Source: Brachyspira aalborgi | GTDB taxonomy: Bacteria; Spirochaetota; Brachyspiria; Brachyspirales; Brachyspiraceae | Length of the DNA stretch: 64,000 nt | Assembly (NCBI RefSeq): GCF_008016455.1 | Contig: NZ_SAXU01000001.1 | Location: forward strand, 2,422,926 to 2,486,925 | Reading direction: 5' to 3' | In this document: one piece after another, positions 42,719 through 52,354 of the stretch | Numbering within the stretch: the stretch's first letter is position 1 | Layout: the number at the start of each line of letters is the position of its first letter | Position numbers and translations under genes: made by a program | The notes under the pieces: model-generated | Databases searched by the model: none | The model's input: only the letters and a program-made list of their open reading frames with translations | What the model was told of the DNA's origin: nothing

Positions 42719-42911
42719 AATCAATGCCTTAATTGTAAAAAGATATTATATAATTTAAATTTTGTCAAATAAAAAGTTAAATACTTATAATTTTAGAATT
42801 ATATTTTTATTTTATTATTTCTAAAAATTCCGAATTATTTTATATAAACATAATATTTTTTGTATAAACAATTTAAGAAAAATAAAATTTAATTAAAGAG
42901 GATTTGATTTA

Positions 42912-43520
42912 ATGAAAGGTTCTGCCGTAGCTGTTATATTTATCGTTATTAATATAATAGCTGCAACTATATTTATGACTGTTATAACCGTTTCAATAAA
43001 AAAATCTATTATATCGGAAGAAGAACTTTCAAAAGCGTCATTAAATAAAATAATTGAAGTTTATTCAAATAAAAATATAGCTTCTATAAATTATTATAAC
43101 GCTATTTCATTAATTCCAAGATTAGATATATATACTTTAAACTCTTTAAGCAATTATATAAGAAGAATAAATTTAATTCATGCGGACAATTCTTTAATAG
43201 AAAAACCGATTACTTTTCAGGAATTTCAATATATTCAAGCAAGAATACAAGAAAATATAAATAAAATTAATTATACGGCAAGAAATTATCCCGTTTTAAG
43301 AACAAACGAAGGATATATAAAAGCTTTATACTATATAAAACCTATAATAGAAGACGAAGCAAAGGCAATAGAAATATATAATAGTCATGTAAAAGAATAT
43401 AATAAATTAACTTCAATGCCACCTTCAAGCATAATTGCGGGAATAATGGGGAAATTTCCATTTTTAACTTTTGAAACGGGAACAAATATAATATCTCAAA
43501 CCGCTCGTATGTTTGAATAA
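42912..43520 (+). CDS. LemA-like membrane protein
   Basis: 202 residues with an N-terminal transmembrane helix (AVIFIVINIIAATIFMTVI, residues 7-25). A long helical domain follows: FQEFQYIQARIQENINKINYTARNYP, then YNSHVKEYNKLTSMPPSSIIAGIMGKFPFL, which matches the LemA pattern (YN.AV.EYN...PS.I.A...). LemA proteins are membrane-bound helical bundles of unclear role. AAAGAGG precedes the ATG. It is the first gene before fliK-flgD but separated by 87 bases and possibly independent. The match is clear in the C-terminal half only. Confidence 0.6.
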   Translation: MKGSAVAVIFIVINIIAATIFMTVITVSIKKSIISEEELSKASLNKIIEVYSNKNIASINYYNAISLIPRLDIYTLNSLSNYIRRINLIHADNSLIEKPITFQEFQYIQARIQENINKINYTARNYPVLRTNEGYIKALYYIKPIIEDEAKAIEIYNSHVKEYNKLTSMPPSSIIAGIMGKFPFLTFETGTNIISQTARMFE

Positions 43521-43607
43521 AACAATATTTTTTTATAAAGTAAAATTATACGCTTCCGAATATTATTATAGTAATATATAAAATCTAATAAATAGGAAAT
43601 TATAATT

Positions 43608-45128
43608 ATGATAAACGGAGTTGGCAATTTAATATCTTTTTCAGATAGTAATATTTCTTCTAATAATCAATACGAATTAGAAAATTATAACGATAGTTCT
43701 TTTGCGGAAATGTTAAATAAACTTCAAAACGAAAATATTTATTCGGAAAGTTCCACAAATAAAAGCGTTGATAGAGAAGATTATAACGATTATAGCAAAG
43801 ACGATTTCAAAAAATATTTAGAAAATATGGAAAACGATAAAGTTACAGAATCAAATAACGAATACGATAACAAAATAGACAATTCTAAAATTAACAACGA
43901 TAAAGAAAATAATATTGATAAAAAAAATATTGAAAGTCAAAAGTCGGAAAAAAGTTTAGAAAATGAAAAAGTTGAAAATGTTGAAAATAATATTGAAAAA
44001 AAAGAAGAAAATAATTTTGATAAATTAGATAAAAATTCTACTATCGATAATAAAAAACTTGAAACTATTAAATCTATAAAAGAAAAAGCAAAAAATATTT
44101 TAGAAAATAATAATTTATTTATAAAAAATGCAAAGTCCGATAGTAAATCGGAAAATTTATCTTCCAAAATTTTAAATTTGTCTGAAGAAGAAAAAGAAAA
44201 TCTTATTAAAGAAATTGATAATTTGAAAAAAGAAATAAAAAATTTAGAACTAAACGATAACGAAGAAGAAGATTTAAATATTATTTTTGAATCATTAGAA
44301 AATATAAAAAATATTATTTTTGAAAATTCAAAAGAAAAAAATTCGAATAATATAAAAGAAAGCAAAGAAATACAAATTAAAGATTTGCAAGAAAAGAGTT
44401 TAAAAGAATTAAAAGAAAATTTGAAAGAAAGCGAGATAAATAAAAATATTGAAAGCCAAGATAATTTTGAAATAACCGAAGATAATTTTATTTTAGAAAA
44501 TGCAAATAAAAATAATAAAGAGTTAAGTAAAAACGAAAATAAAATTGATAATTTGAATTCTAATTTGAAAAATACGATTTCGGAAGATAAGGGAGCGGAA
44601 ATTACAATTATAAATATGAAGGATTCGCCCGAAGGCGCAAATTTGAAAGGATTTAATCATTATAATAATGTTTCAAAAACTCAAAGCGGAAATAGTTTAA
44701 CCGAGAATATGATAAAATTCCAAGATTTAATGGGAAAGCTTGTAGAAAAAGCTCAAGTTGCCTTAAATAATGGAAAGAGCGAAGTTTTAATGTCGCTTAA
44801 CCCAGAATATTTGGGAAAAGTTAGATTAAAAATAAGTATGGAAGGCGATAATTTTGTAGGAAAAATATTCGTAGACAATGCCGAAATAAAAGATATATTT
44901 ACTAAAAATTTGGATACGGTTATAACTTCTTTAAATGAAATCGGAATTAATATAGAAGGTTTCGATGTAATGTTAAGGCAAGATATGACAAACGGCGAGT
45001 TCTCAGAGTTTTCAGAATTTGCAGGCAATAACGATTTTGGAAATAACGGAGGAGATTTTGCCGAAGAAGTTGTAGCGGATATTCAAAATTATATTATTCC
45101 AGAAAGAAAATTAAATTTATTAATATAA
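43608..45128 (+). CDS. fliK: Flagellar hook-length control protein FliK
   Basis: 506 residues. The first ~370 are disordered and extremely rich in Asn, Lys, Glu and Asp. The C-terminal ~90 residues carry the FliK core: [22 protein letters not shown], then [11 protein letters not shown] and [19 protein letters not shown]. FliK is a secreted ruler that sets hook length and triggers the export-substrate switch. AGGAA precedes the ATG, and flgD begins 10 bases after the stop, so fliK-flgD is one operon. In a spirochaete these serve periplasmic flagella. Confidence 0.88.
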   Translation: MINGVGNLISFSDSNISSNNQYELENYNDSSFAEMLNKLQNENIYSESSTNKSVDREDYNDYSKDDFKKYLENMENDKVTESNNEYDNKIDNSKINNDKENNIDKKNIESQKSEKSLENEKVENVENNIEKKEENNFDKLDKNSTIDNKKLETIKSIKEKAKNILENNNLFIKNAKSDSKSENLSSKILNLSEEEKENLIKEIDNLKKEIKNLELNDNEEEDLNIIFESLENIKNIIFENSKEKNSNNIKESKEIQIKDLQEKSLKELKENLKESEINKNIESQDNFEITEDNFILENANKNNKELSKNENKIDNLNSNLKNTISEDKGAEITIINMKDSPEGANLKGFNHYNNVSKTQSGNSLTENMIKFQDLMGKLVEKAQVALNNGKSEVLMSLNPEYLGKVRLKISMEGDNFVGKIFVDNAEIKDIFTKNLDTVITSLNEIGINIEGFDVMLRQDMTNGEFSEFSEFAGNNDFGNNGGDFAEEVVADIQNYIIPERKLNLLI

Positions 45129-45138
45129 GGAGAAAATT

Positions 45139-45849
45139 ATGATATCAACAGAAGCTTTGAAAATGACAGATAGAGAGATAAGAATATTAAAAAACGAAGT
45201 TGGCGCTTTTAATTTGCAAAATAATTACGAAAGAGACCCAAGCAAAAATTCTTTGGGAAAAGACGATTTTTTGAAATTATTAACTGTTCAAATGAGCCAT
45301 CAAGACCCATTGTCGCCTTTGGATAATAGAGATATGATAGCTCAACTTGCGCAATTTTCTTCTGTAGAACAAATGACGCAGGTTAATAAAAATTTGGAAT
45401 CAATGAAAAACTTTTATTCGAGTCAAACGGGTTATTCTATGTTAGGCAAAAGCGTTGAAGTAATGGATGAAGCGGGAAATAGATTTTTGGGACCAGTTGA
45501 AATGGTTATGGAAAACGATTCGGGAGTCGCTTTAGCCGTGAGAACTTCAAACGGTTTGATAACTGTTAGACCTGAAGATGTTATGATAGTTCATTCAAGC
45601 GGGGGGCTTATAGCTTCAGAATCTGCGGCAACTCAAAGAATAATGGACGCTCAATCGGAAGATGAAGCTACAAAAATATTTCAATCTTCTTTAATTAAAA
45701 AAGCTCAAGTTATTTCAAGACCTTCGGCGGACGATGAAAGCTCATCCAACTCTGACGGAATTTCGACAATTTTACGCTCTACAGGTAACATTGAAAATCC
45801 TGAAGAAAAATTAAATAAAGATTTTGGAAATAAAACGGTTAGAAAATAA
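45139..45849 (+). CDS. flgD: Flagellar hook assembly scaffold FlgD
   Basis: 236 residues. The conserved N-terminal capping domain reads [22 protein letters not shown], then [16 protein letters not shown] tudor-like beta core follows ([19 protein letters not shown]) and a longer Ser/Asn tail. FlgD caps the growing hook during assembly. AAGGAG precedes the ATG. flgE, its usual downstream partner, is not in the next stretch; the operon ends in an AT-rich gap followed by an opposing gene. Confidence 0.92.
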   Translation: MISTEALKMTDREIRILKNEVGAFNLQNNYERDPSKNSLGKDDFLKLLTVQMSHQDPLSPLDNRDMIAQLAQFSSVEQMTQVNKNLESMKNFYSSQTGYSMLGKSVEVMDEAGNRFLGPVEMVMENDSGVALAVRTSNGLITVRPEDVMIVHSSGGLIASESAATQRIMDAQSEDEATKIFQSSLIKKAQVISRPSADDESSSNSDGISTILRSTGNIENPEEKLNKDFGNKTVRK

Positions 45850-45974
45850 TTTATATTATTTTTTTATAAAAGAACAAGAATTTTTAATCCTTTTCAAAAA
45901 AATAAATTATAAACAACCCGCGACTAACAAAACAAAATCATAAAAATAAACTCACTTAAATATTATCGCTTGTT

Positions 45975-46003
45975 AAAAAAAATACCCCGCCGTTAGGCGG
46001 GGG
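45975..46003 (-). terminator. GC-rich terminator of the 46.5-kb gene
   Basis: CCCCGCC (45985-45991) / GGCGGGG (45996-46002) with a GTTA loop. On the minus strand it is followed by TATTTTTTTTAAC, so it ends the minus-strand gene 46044-46551. It is the most GC-rich patch in the region. Confidence 0.85.
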
Positions 46004-46043
46004 AAAATATAAAAAAATGTTTGTTAAATAACTTTAACGCTGT

Positions 46044-46551
46044 TTAATTAATTATTTTGAACAGAAGACTATTAACAACTTCGCCCTGTTCAAAAATTGC
46101 ATATTTATCATCTAATTCATATTTACTTTTATCACTAGTATTAAATTTATATTTTAATCTAATCACATTTCCACTATGGCTTAAAACAAATTTATAGCCT
46201 TTTGCATATTTACTCTTATTAACGCCTACCGTCAATTTTGCTTTAACTTCGTCACCATACGATAATATTGCATATTTTGAATTTCCTTCTTTTTTAATCT
46301 CAAGAGTATATGCAAATTTTTCTCCATAATTTGATTTTAAATTTTTATTATGGCTTATTATTTCAAAATTGAATGCATAATTTAAGTAATTGCGAGCATT
46401 TAAAGAAATGCGAGACAATCGATTTTTTAATGCATCAAAGAACGATGAAAAAATTTTAAATGAATTTAAATTATAGTTGAGTTGAGTTGAGTTGAGTTGA
46501 GTTGCAGAATGCAACTATTATATTTTGTTTATTAATAATTCTACTTATCAT
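46044..46551 (-). CDS. Repeat-controlled gene of unknown function, frame off
   Basis: From ATG 46551 (AAGGG four bases upstream) the frame enters six CAACT units and stops at 46471, 26 codons in. The frame that continues to 46044 has no ATG; its only start would be a TTG at 46514. With seven (or four) units the ATG frame would join it into about 170 residues: STQLNSTQLN repeat part, NSFKIFSSFFDALKNRLSRI, then a beta-rich domain (EKFAYTLEIKKEGNSKYAIL, GDEVKAKLTVGVNKSKYAKG) of unknown family. Post-repeat sequence resembles the other two repeat loci. A TTGACT-16-TATAAT promoter and GC terminator bracket it. Confidence 0.6.
46475..46504 (-). repeat. Pentanucleotide repeat (CAACT)6
   Basis: Six perfect 5-bp units (AGTTG on the plus strand) at the very start of the gene, exactly where the ATG-initiated frame is lost. 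Confidence 0.92.
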
Positions 46552-46629
46552 ACACCCTTAATTTAACAAACTTTTTAAAAAAGTCAAGCATTTTTTTATT
46601 TAAATTTGCTTTCCAATTAATTATTTATT

Positions 46630-46657
46630 ATTATAATCAATAATTTTAAAAAGTCAA
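46630..46657 (-). promoter_or_regulatory. Promoter of the repeat-controlled gene
   Basis: On the minus strand TTGACT (46657-46652), 16-base spacer, TATAAT (46635-46630). The spacer (TTTTAAAATTATTGAT) is like those of the two lipoprotein promoters at 10.7 and 11.6 kb. Confidence 0.6.
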
Positions 46658-46737
46658 GTAATAAATTTATAGTTTTTTACTTTCTTTATATTAAAATATC
46701 TGATTTTATATCTATAATTTTTAATTTTATAATAATT

Positions 46738-47160
46738 TTATTTAGAAGCAATTTCTACTTGTTTTTTATATTTTTCAATTTCTTGTTTATTTCTTTTCGC
46801 TTCCTCTTCGTTAATCGCTTTTTGTTTATTAATTTTATCTATTTTTTCGTTTAACTCTTCAATATTAATATTATTTGGAAATAAAGCCTTTTCGGTAAGA
46901 ACGCCGATAACATTTTGAGCGACTTCAACTATTCCGCCTTCGACATATAAATTAGTAAGTTGTCCATTTTCATTGTATATTTTAAGCTCTCCATAATTTA
47001 CGCTCACTATATAAGGACAATGCTCCGAATATATAGAAATATAACCCGCATAAGAAGGAATTTCTATATGCTCTATTTTCATTGACCTTATAACGGGACC
47101 TTCTTTTGTTATAACCGAACAAGTTAACGCTTTTTTTGTTTTTATAGTATTTGAAGCCAT
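46738..47160 (-). CDS. atpC: F-type ATP synthase epsilon subunit, orphan
   Basis: 140 residues. The N-terminal beta-sandwich has LTCSVITKEGPVIRSMKIEH, PSYAGYISIYSEHCPYIVSV and LYVEGGIVEVAQNVIGVLTEKA, with the usual epsilon spacing; a C-terminal helical hairpin follows (EELNEKIDKINKQKAINEEE). Epsilon regulates F1 ATPase rotation. The gene normally follows atpD, but here the upstream gene is a small membrane protein, so it is separated from any F1 operon. It could be an orphan subunit or a relocated gene. The ATG follows a weak site (TTTGAGAGTTTAGAA). Confidence 0.8.
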   Translation of the reverse strand: MASNTIKTKKALTCSVITKEGPVIRSMKIEHIEIPSYAGYISIYSEHCPYIVSVNYGELKIYNENGQLTNLYVEGGIVEVAQNVIGVLTEKALFPNNINIEELNEKIDKINKQKAINEEEAKRNKQEIEKYKKQVEIASK

Positions 47161-47175
47161 TTCTAAACTCTCAAA

Positions 47176-47481
47176 TTAAATTATATTCTTATATTTTAAG
47201 ACAAAAATTAAAATTATTAAAGACAATAAAAATAATATAAAAAATAATAATGTAAATAAAAGCAAAACTCTAACTACTATTTTTAAAGAAACGATTTGAT
47301 TATTAATATATTCAAATTGAGCTTTCATTTTATTATCTATTCTTTCAATTATCTCTCTTTCGTATTCGTCTATTTTTCTGTCTAATTTTTTTGATTTATT
47401 TTCAAATTTATTATTTCTAACTATATCGCCAATCATATTTGCCGAAGATAAAACCGTAAATAAAATATTTAACCATTTCAT
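47176..47481 (-). CDS. Small membrane protein with coiled coil
   Basis: 101 residues: a short hydrophobic start (WLNILFTVLSSANMIGDI), a charged coiled coil (KFENKSKKLDRKIDEYEREI), then a long transmembrane helix region at residues 70-97. No motif is recognised. It lies 15 bases before atpC and 9 bases after the thioesterase gene, so the three are co-transcribed. Function unknown. Confidence 0.5.
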   Translation of the reverse strand: MKWLNILFTVLSSANMIGDIVRNNKFENKSKKLDRKIDEYEREIIERIDNKMKAQFEYINNQIVSLKIVVRVLLLFTLLFFILFLLSLIILIFVLKYKNII

Positions 47482-47490
47482 AAAAATTCC

Positions 47491-47901
47491 CTATTTTCCT
47501 TTTGCCATTATATCGTATAAATAACTTTCGGGGCGAATTATCTCTCCGTTTTTATTTATAAAAGGATGCAAAGTATAACCCGTAGTATATAATAAATTAG
47601 AATCTTCTTTATTTCTTATTTCGTATTTAAGCCTTAACGAAACATTTTTTAATTTGTCTATGCTCGTATGAACTACAATAATATCGTCATATTTTATAGA
47701 TATTTTATAATCAATAAAAGCTTCTTTAACGGGCAGAAATAAACCGCATGCTTCCATATCCTTATAAGAAATTCCAAGCTCTCTTAATAATTCCGTTCTT
47801 CCTATTTCAAAATATCTTAAATAATTTGAATGATAAACCACGCCCATTTGGTCCGTATCGGCGTATATAACTCTTATTTCAGTTTGATTTATATGAGGCA
47901 T
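47491..47901 (-). CDS. Hot-dog acyl-CoA thioesterase (YbgC/4HBT type)
   Basis: 136 residues from ATG 47901, where GGAGA sits 7 bases upstream (an upstream ATG at 47931 has no ribosome site). The signature RVIYADTDQMGVVYHSNYLRYFEIGRTELLREL carries the catalytic Asp (in YADTDQMG). It hydrolyses acyl-CoA thioesters in the cytoplasm; the natural substrate is unknown. It is the first gene of a three-gene unit with a small membrane protein and atpC. The family is firm. Confidence 0.9.
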   Translation of the reverse strand: MPHINQTEIRVIYADTDQMGVVYHSNYLRYFEIGRTELLRELGISYKDMEACGLFLPVKEAFIDYKISIKYDDIIVVHTSIDKLKNVSLRLKYEIRNKEDSNLLYTTGYTLHPFINKNGEIIRPESYLYDIMAKGK

Positions 47902-47999
47902 AAAATTTTCTCCAAATAAAATTTTGTGCAAATTATATAATAAAAAATATTAAAAATAAAGATTTAATTTTTAGTCTGTTTATAATATCTCTTAAAAAC

Positions 48000-48027
48000 T
48001 TGATTATAAAAAATAAAGATATATAAT
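48000..48027 (+). promoter_or_regulatory. Promoter of the PTS permease gene
   Basis: TTGATT (48000-48005), 16-base spacer, TATAAT (48022-48027), 37 bases before the start codon. Confidence 0.55.
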
Positions 48028-48064
48028 AATTATATAAAAAATTTTAAATGAACGGAGGATTGCA

Positions 48065-49525
48065 ATGTTCAAATATTTACAAAAAATAGGAAATTCTTTA
48101 ATGGTTCCCGTTGCGGTTTTGCCAGCTGCGGCTATACTTTTGGGAATAGGTTATTGGATTGACCCAAACGGTTGGGGAGCGGGAAGTCCGATTGCGGCTT
48201 TCTTAATTAAAGCTGGAGGCTCTATTATTGACAATATGCCGATTCTTTTCGCTATAGGAGTCGCATTCGGCATATCAAACGATAAAAATGGAGCTGCGGC
48301 TTTGGCTGGAATAGTCGGCTTTTTAGTCGTTACAACTTTACTCTCGCCAAATACAGTCGCTATGATTCAAAGTAAAGAATTATCCGAAGTTCCCGCTGGT
48401 TTTTCTAAAATCAACAATCAGTTTATAGGAATTCTCTGCGGATTAATCGCTGGAAGTTTATATAATAAATTCTGGAATGTAGAGCTTCCTAAATTTTTAG
48501 CTTTTTTCAGCGGTAGAAGATTCGTCCCAATAATTACTTCGGCGGTTATGTTATTCGTTTCTTTAATCTTAATGTTTATTTGGCCCATAGTTTATAACGG
48601 TTTGGTAAAATTTGGAGAGGCAATAATCGGATTAGGACCAATCGGAGCTGGAATATACGGATTCTTTAATAGGCTTTTAATTCCTGTCGGTTTGCATCAT
48701 GCTCTCAATTCTGTATTCTGGTTTGATGTAGCGGGAATTAACGATATTCCAAATTTCTTGGGCGGAGCAAAATCTATAGAAGACGGACTTGCGACTGTAG
48801 GAGTTACGGGAATGTATCAAGCTGGATTTTTCCCGATGATGATGTTTGGGCTTTTAGGCGCTTGTCTTGCCTTCATAAAAAACGCTAAACCTGAAAATAG
48901 GGCAAAAATAACTTCTATAATGATAGCCGCTGGTTTTGCAAGTTTCTTCACGGGAGTTACAGAACCGATAGAATTTTCTTTTATGTTTGTAGCGCCCGCT
49001 CTTTATGTTATTCATGCTTTATTAACGGCAATATCTTTAATAATATCGGCTTCTATGCAGTGGATTGCAGGATTCGGATTTTCTGCAGGATTTATAGACT
49101 TGGTTTTATCTTCAAGAAATCCTTTGGCGATAAAATGGTATATGCTTATAATTCAAGGTTTGGTTTTCTTTGTTTTATATTATTTAATCTTTAATTTTGC
49201 CATTAAAAAATTTAACTTAAAAACTCCAGGAAGAGAAGACGCCGAAAACGAAGGTAACGAAAACGCTTTTACAAATAAAAATTCATCTTATTCAGATAAA
49301 GCTAAATTATTATTGCCTTTGCTTGGAGGCGCGGATAATATAGTCAATGTCGATAATTGCATTACAAGATTAAGATTAGAATTAAAAGATAATAGCGTTA
49401 TTAACGAAGTTGAAATTAAAAAGAATTTTCCAGGCGTATTGAAACCAGGAAAAACTTCGGTTCAGGTAATTGTAGGAACGGATGTTCAATTATTGGCGGA
49501 TGAGTTTAAAAAATTATTAAAATAA
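48065..49525 (+). CDS. nagE: N-acetylglucosamine-type PTS permease EIICB
   Basis: 486 residues. The membrane EIIC domain of the glucose/GlcNAc family (residues 1-380, about ten helices) includes the LLIPVGLHHALNSVFWFD and FFTGVTEPIEFSFMFVAP stretches. A C-terminal EIIB domain has the phospho-Cys in NVDNCITRLRLELKD and GVLKPGKTSVQVIVG. The EIIA domain of full NagE is absent, so it must be supplied in trans. It imports and phosphorylates an amino-sugar, most likely N-acetylglucosamine. The substrate is inferred from family resemblance. GGAGG precedes the ATG. Confidence 0.8.
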   Translation: MFKYLQKIGNSLMVPVAVLPAAAILLGIGYWIDPNGWGAGSPIAAFLIKAGGSIIDNMPILFAIGVAFGISNDKNGAAALAGIVGFLVVTTLLSPNTVAMIQSKELSEVPAGFSKINNQFIGILCGLIAGSLYNKFWNVELPKFLAFFSGRRFVPIITSAVMLFVSLILMFIWPIVYNGLVKFGEAIIGLGPIGAGIYGFFNRLLIPVGLHHALNSVFWFDVAGINDIPNFLGGAKSIEDGLATVGVTGMYQAGFFPMMMFGLLGACLAFIKNAKPENRAKITSIMIAAGFASFFTGVTEPIEFSFMFVAPALYVIHALLTAISLIISASMQWIAGFGFSAGFIDLVLSSRNPLAIKWYMLIIQGLVFFVLYYLIFNFAIKKFNLKTPGREDAENEGNENAFTNKNSSYSDKAKLLLPLLGGADNIVNVDNCITRLRLELKDNSVINEVEIKKNFPGVLKPGKTSVQVIVGTDVQLLADEFKKLLK

Positions 49526-49568
49526 AAAATTTTAAGTAAATGCTAAACTAATATTTTTTTATTAAATA

Positions 49569-49608
49569 AACAGCGGCGACTTCGTAATATTCAAGTTGCC
49601 GTTGTTTT
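49569..49608 (+). terminator. Terminator after the PTS gene
   Basis: AACAGCGGCGACTT (49569-49582) pairs with AAGTTGCCGTTGTT (49593-49606) through two G-U pairs, followed by TTAATTATT. Confidence 0.75.
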
Positions 49609-49636
49609 AATTATTCGTTTATATTATAAAGCAAAA

Positions 49637-52042
49637 ATGCCAAATCAAAACAAAAATTTAAAAAATAATTTTGAAAATAGTTTTAATGAAATTATAAAAG
49701 AAAATATTATATTTTTTCCAATTCGTCATCATTCTCCCGCATGCTCTTTTCATTTAAAAAAAATAATTGAAAACTATAAACCCGAAACGATTCTTATTGA
49801 AGGACCGAGCGATTGCAATTTTTTAATGGAATATATGATTGAAGAAGACACAATTCCGCCATTTTGTATTTATTCAAGTTATATTGATAAAAATAAAGAA
49901 AAAGGCAGATGTTATTATCCTTTTTTAGATTATTCTCCCGAATTTGTAGCGATAAAAAAATCCTATGAATTAAAAATAAATTGTTCTTTTATAGATATGC
50001 CTTTTGGTTATATTATTGAAAATTCTGAAAATAATATAAATAAAAAATTAATTTCAATATACGATAAAGACAATAATAAATTTAATGTAAACGATTATAC
50101 TTTAGAATTAACTAAAAAATCGGGAGTTAGAAGTTTTGCAGAACTTTGGGAGAGAGATTTTGAAATTAAAGGAATATTAAAAGAAAGCAGAGATTTTATT
50201 AAAAGCGTTTATGCTTTGGGATATTATATGCGTTTAATAGAAAACGAAGATATTGAAACTAAAAACCGCGAATATTTTATGGCAAAAAATATAAAAGACT
50301 CTCTTAATAAATTTAAAAAAATTTTAATTATAACGGGAAGTTTTCATGTAGACGGAATAATCGACAAATTAAAAAATTTTGAAAATATAGAAAAAGAATT
50401 TAACAAATTAAAAAAATATAATATTCAAAATTCTTCAAATTATTTAATTCCTTATTCTTTTGAAGAAGCGGACCAAAGAAAAGGATATATTGCAGGAATA
50501 GAATATCCCGCGTTTTATAATAATATTTGGAAAAAATTAAACGAAGATTCTATTGATAACGCGTATATTGAAACCGTCCAAAGTTTTATAATTAAAGCGG
50601 CGGGAATAAATAGAGATTATTATAATATAACAATTACAGATTGCATAAACGCTTATTATATGGCGATTAATCTTGCAAAATTGCGAGGAAAAAATAACGC
50701 TGGAGTTTACGAACTTATTGACGCCGTTAAAAGCGCTTTCGTTAAAGGCGATATAAGTTTAGAAAATACGGAAAATATAGAGCTTATGATAAAACTTCTT
50801 TCGGGAATTGCAAACGGAAAAGTTTCTTCAAAAAGCGTTTTGCCTCCCGTTATAATTGATTTTAGAAATCTTTGCAAAACTCATAGAATAAGAAGCGATA
50901 AAACCGAAACAACAGAATCGATTTTAGATATTATTAAAGATAAAAACCATTTTGAAAAAAGTAAATTCTTTCATAAAATGCGATTTTTAGATATTGGTTT
51001 TTGCAAACTAATAAAAGGTCCCGACTATATTAATAAAATTGATAAAAATCTTGCAAGAGAAATTTGGCAATATAAATATAAAAGTCAAGTCGAAGCTTTA
51101 TTAATTGATAAATCGGTTTACGGAGTTAGCATAGAAGAGATTTGTTTTAATTTTATAAAAGATAAATTAAAAACGAGACTAAACGGAGAAGAAATTTCAA
51201 AACTCATTATAGAAGCAACGATTATGGGACTTTATAATTTTTTAATCGACAATTATAACGAAATTGAAAATATAATTTTAAGCGATAGCGATTTTATAAG
51301 TTTATGCGAATGTTTAAATAATTTAAGCTATTTGATAAATATGGAAATTGTAAACGAAAATATAAATAAAGAGAGAGAAAATATTTTTAAAAATTATGAT
51401 ATTATTTCAAAAATAGAATCGCTTTCAAAACTTGCATTTATTTTAGCCGCTCAAAATATGGAAACTTTAAAGAATTTAGACGAAGAGCGCGCTTTAAAAT
51501 ATTCCGTTTATATTAAAAATCTTTATATATTTATATTGGAAAATCCTAATTATTTTGAATGCAAAGAAATTTTTATTGAAAAAATAAATTCTATGTCAAA
51601 AAATACTTTTGGAAGTTCGCATATATATGCAGTTTGTCTTTCTATAAAATATAAATCTAATATAATCGACTTAAAAGAATTTGCTTCTTGCATATCGAAT
51701 TTTTTAGAAGCTTCCGATACGAATTCAATCGCGTATTTCTTAAACGGAATATTTTTAATTGCAAGAGATATTCTTTTTATAAATAACGATTTGATAAAAG
51801 AGATTGACAAAGTTATTAAAAATATTGAAGAAAATAAATTTATAGAAATACTTCCTAATTTGAGATTTGCCTTTACGAATCTCACTCCAAGCGAAACTGA
51901 AACTTTATCTTCTATAATAGAAAAATTATACAAAACAAAAAAATTAAACGCTAAAAATATATCGGAAGAAGAAATTAAAAAAGCGAAAAGTATCGACAAA
52001 AAAATTGAAGAAGAAATGAATAAATACGAAATATTTAAATAA
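49637..52042 (+). CDS. DUF5682 family protein
   Basis: 801 residues, cytoplasmic, no signal. The N-terminal catalytic-like part carries FFPIRHHSPACSFHLKKII (near residue 31), then TILIEGPSDCNFLM, IYSSYIDKNKEKGRCYYPFLDYSPEFVAIK and ILIITGSFHVDGII, the TraB/EreA-like pattern of DUF5682. The rest is helical, with RSFAELWERDFE. Members elsewhere occur with a MoxR AAA, a VWA protein and a SWIM protein. None of these is in the window, so it is an orphan here. There is no obvious ribosome site (AAAGCAAAA). Function unknown. Confidence 0.75.
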   Translation: MPNQNKNLKNNFENSFNEIIKENIIFFPIRHHSPACSFHLKKIIENYKPETILIEGPSDCNFLMEYMIEEDTIPPFCIYSSYIDKNKEKGRCYYPFLDYSPEFVAIKKSYELKINCSFIDMPFGYIIENSENNINKKLISIYDKDNNKFNVNDYTLELTKKSGVRSFAELWERDFEIKGILKESRDFIKSVYALGYYMRLIENEDIETKNREYFMAKNIKDSLNKFKKILIITGSFHVDGIIDKLKNFENIEKEFNKLKKYNIQNSSNYLIPYSFEEADQRKGYIAGIEYPAFYNNIWKKLNEDSIDNAYIETVQSFIIKAAGINRDYYNITITDCINAYYMAINLAKLRGKNNAGVYELIDAVKSAFVKGDISLENTENIELMIKLLSGIANGKVSSKSVLPPVIIDFRNLCKTHRIRSDKTETTESILDIIKDKNHFEKSKFFHKMRFLDIGFCKLIKGPDYINKIDKNLAREIWQYKYKSQVEALLIDKSVYGVSIEEICFNFIKDKLKTRLNGEEISKLIIEATIMGLYNFLIDNYNEIENIILSDSDFISLCECLNNLSYLINMEIVNENINKERENIFKNYDIISKIESLSKLAFILAAQNMETLKNLDEERALKYSVYIKNLYIFILENPNYFECKEIFIEKINSMSKNTFGSSHIYAVCLSIKYKSNIIDLKEFASCISNFLEASDTNSIAYFLNGIFLIARDILFINNDLIKEIDKVIKNIEENKFIEILPNLRFAFTNLTPSETETLSSIIEKLYKTKKLNAKNISEEEIKKAKSIDKKIEEEMNKYEIFK

Positions 52043-52354
52043 AATAATAAATAAAAAATCTATGCTTTTAAAATATTATAGGAAAACATTCAACGATTAA
52101 ATTTCATAAAACTAAATATACAAAATAGATTTATAAGTTGAGTAATGATTTTTATTTTAAATAATTATATTTAAGTTTTCTTTATTAATCGGCTATATGG
52201 CAAATTAAATTTTTTACCGTTTAATATTGATTTACAAAATTTTCTGACATTTTTCTTAAACCATTTTTATTTTTTATTATACAATAATTTAGTATTAAAT
52301 CATATATAGAAAAAATAAATTTATCAATATAAAAAATACGACTAAAATAATTAT
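52043..52354. other. AT-rich intergenic gap
   Basis: 312 bases between convergent genes. No open frame, hairpin with T-run, or promoter pair is convincing; only AT-rich sequence is seen. Confidence 0.5.
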
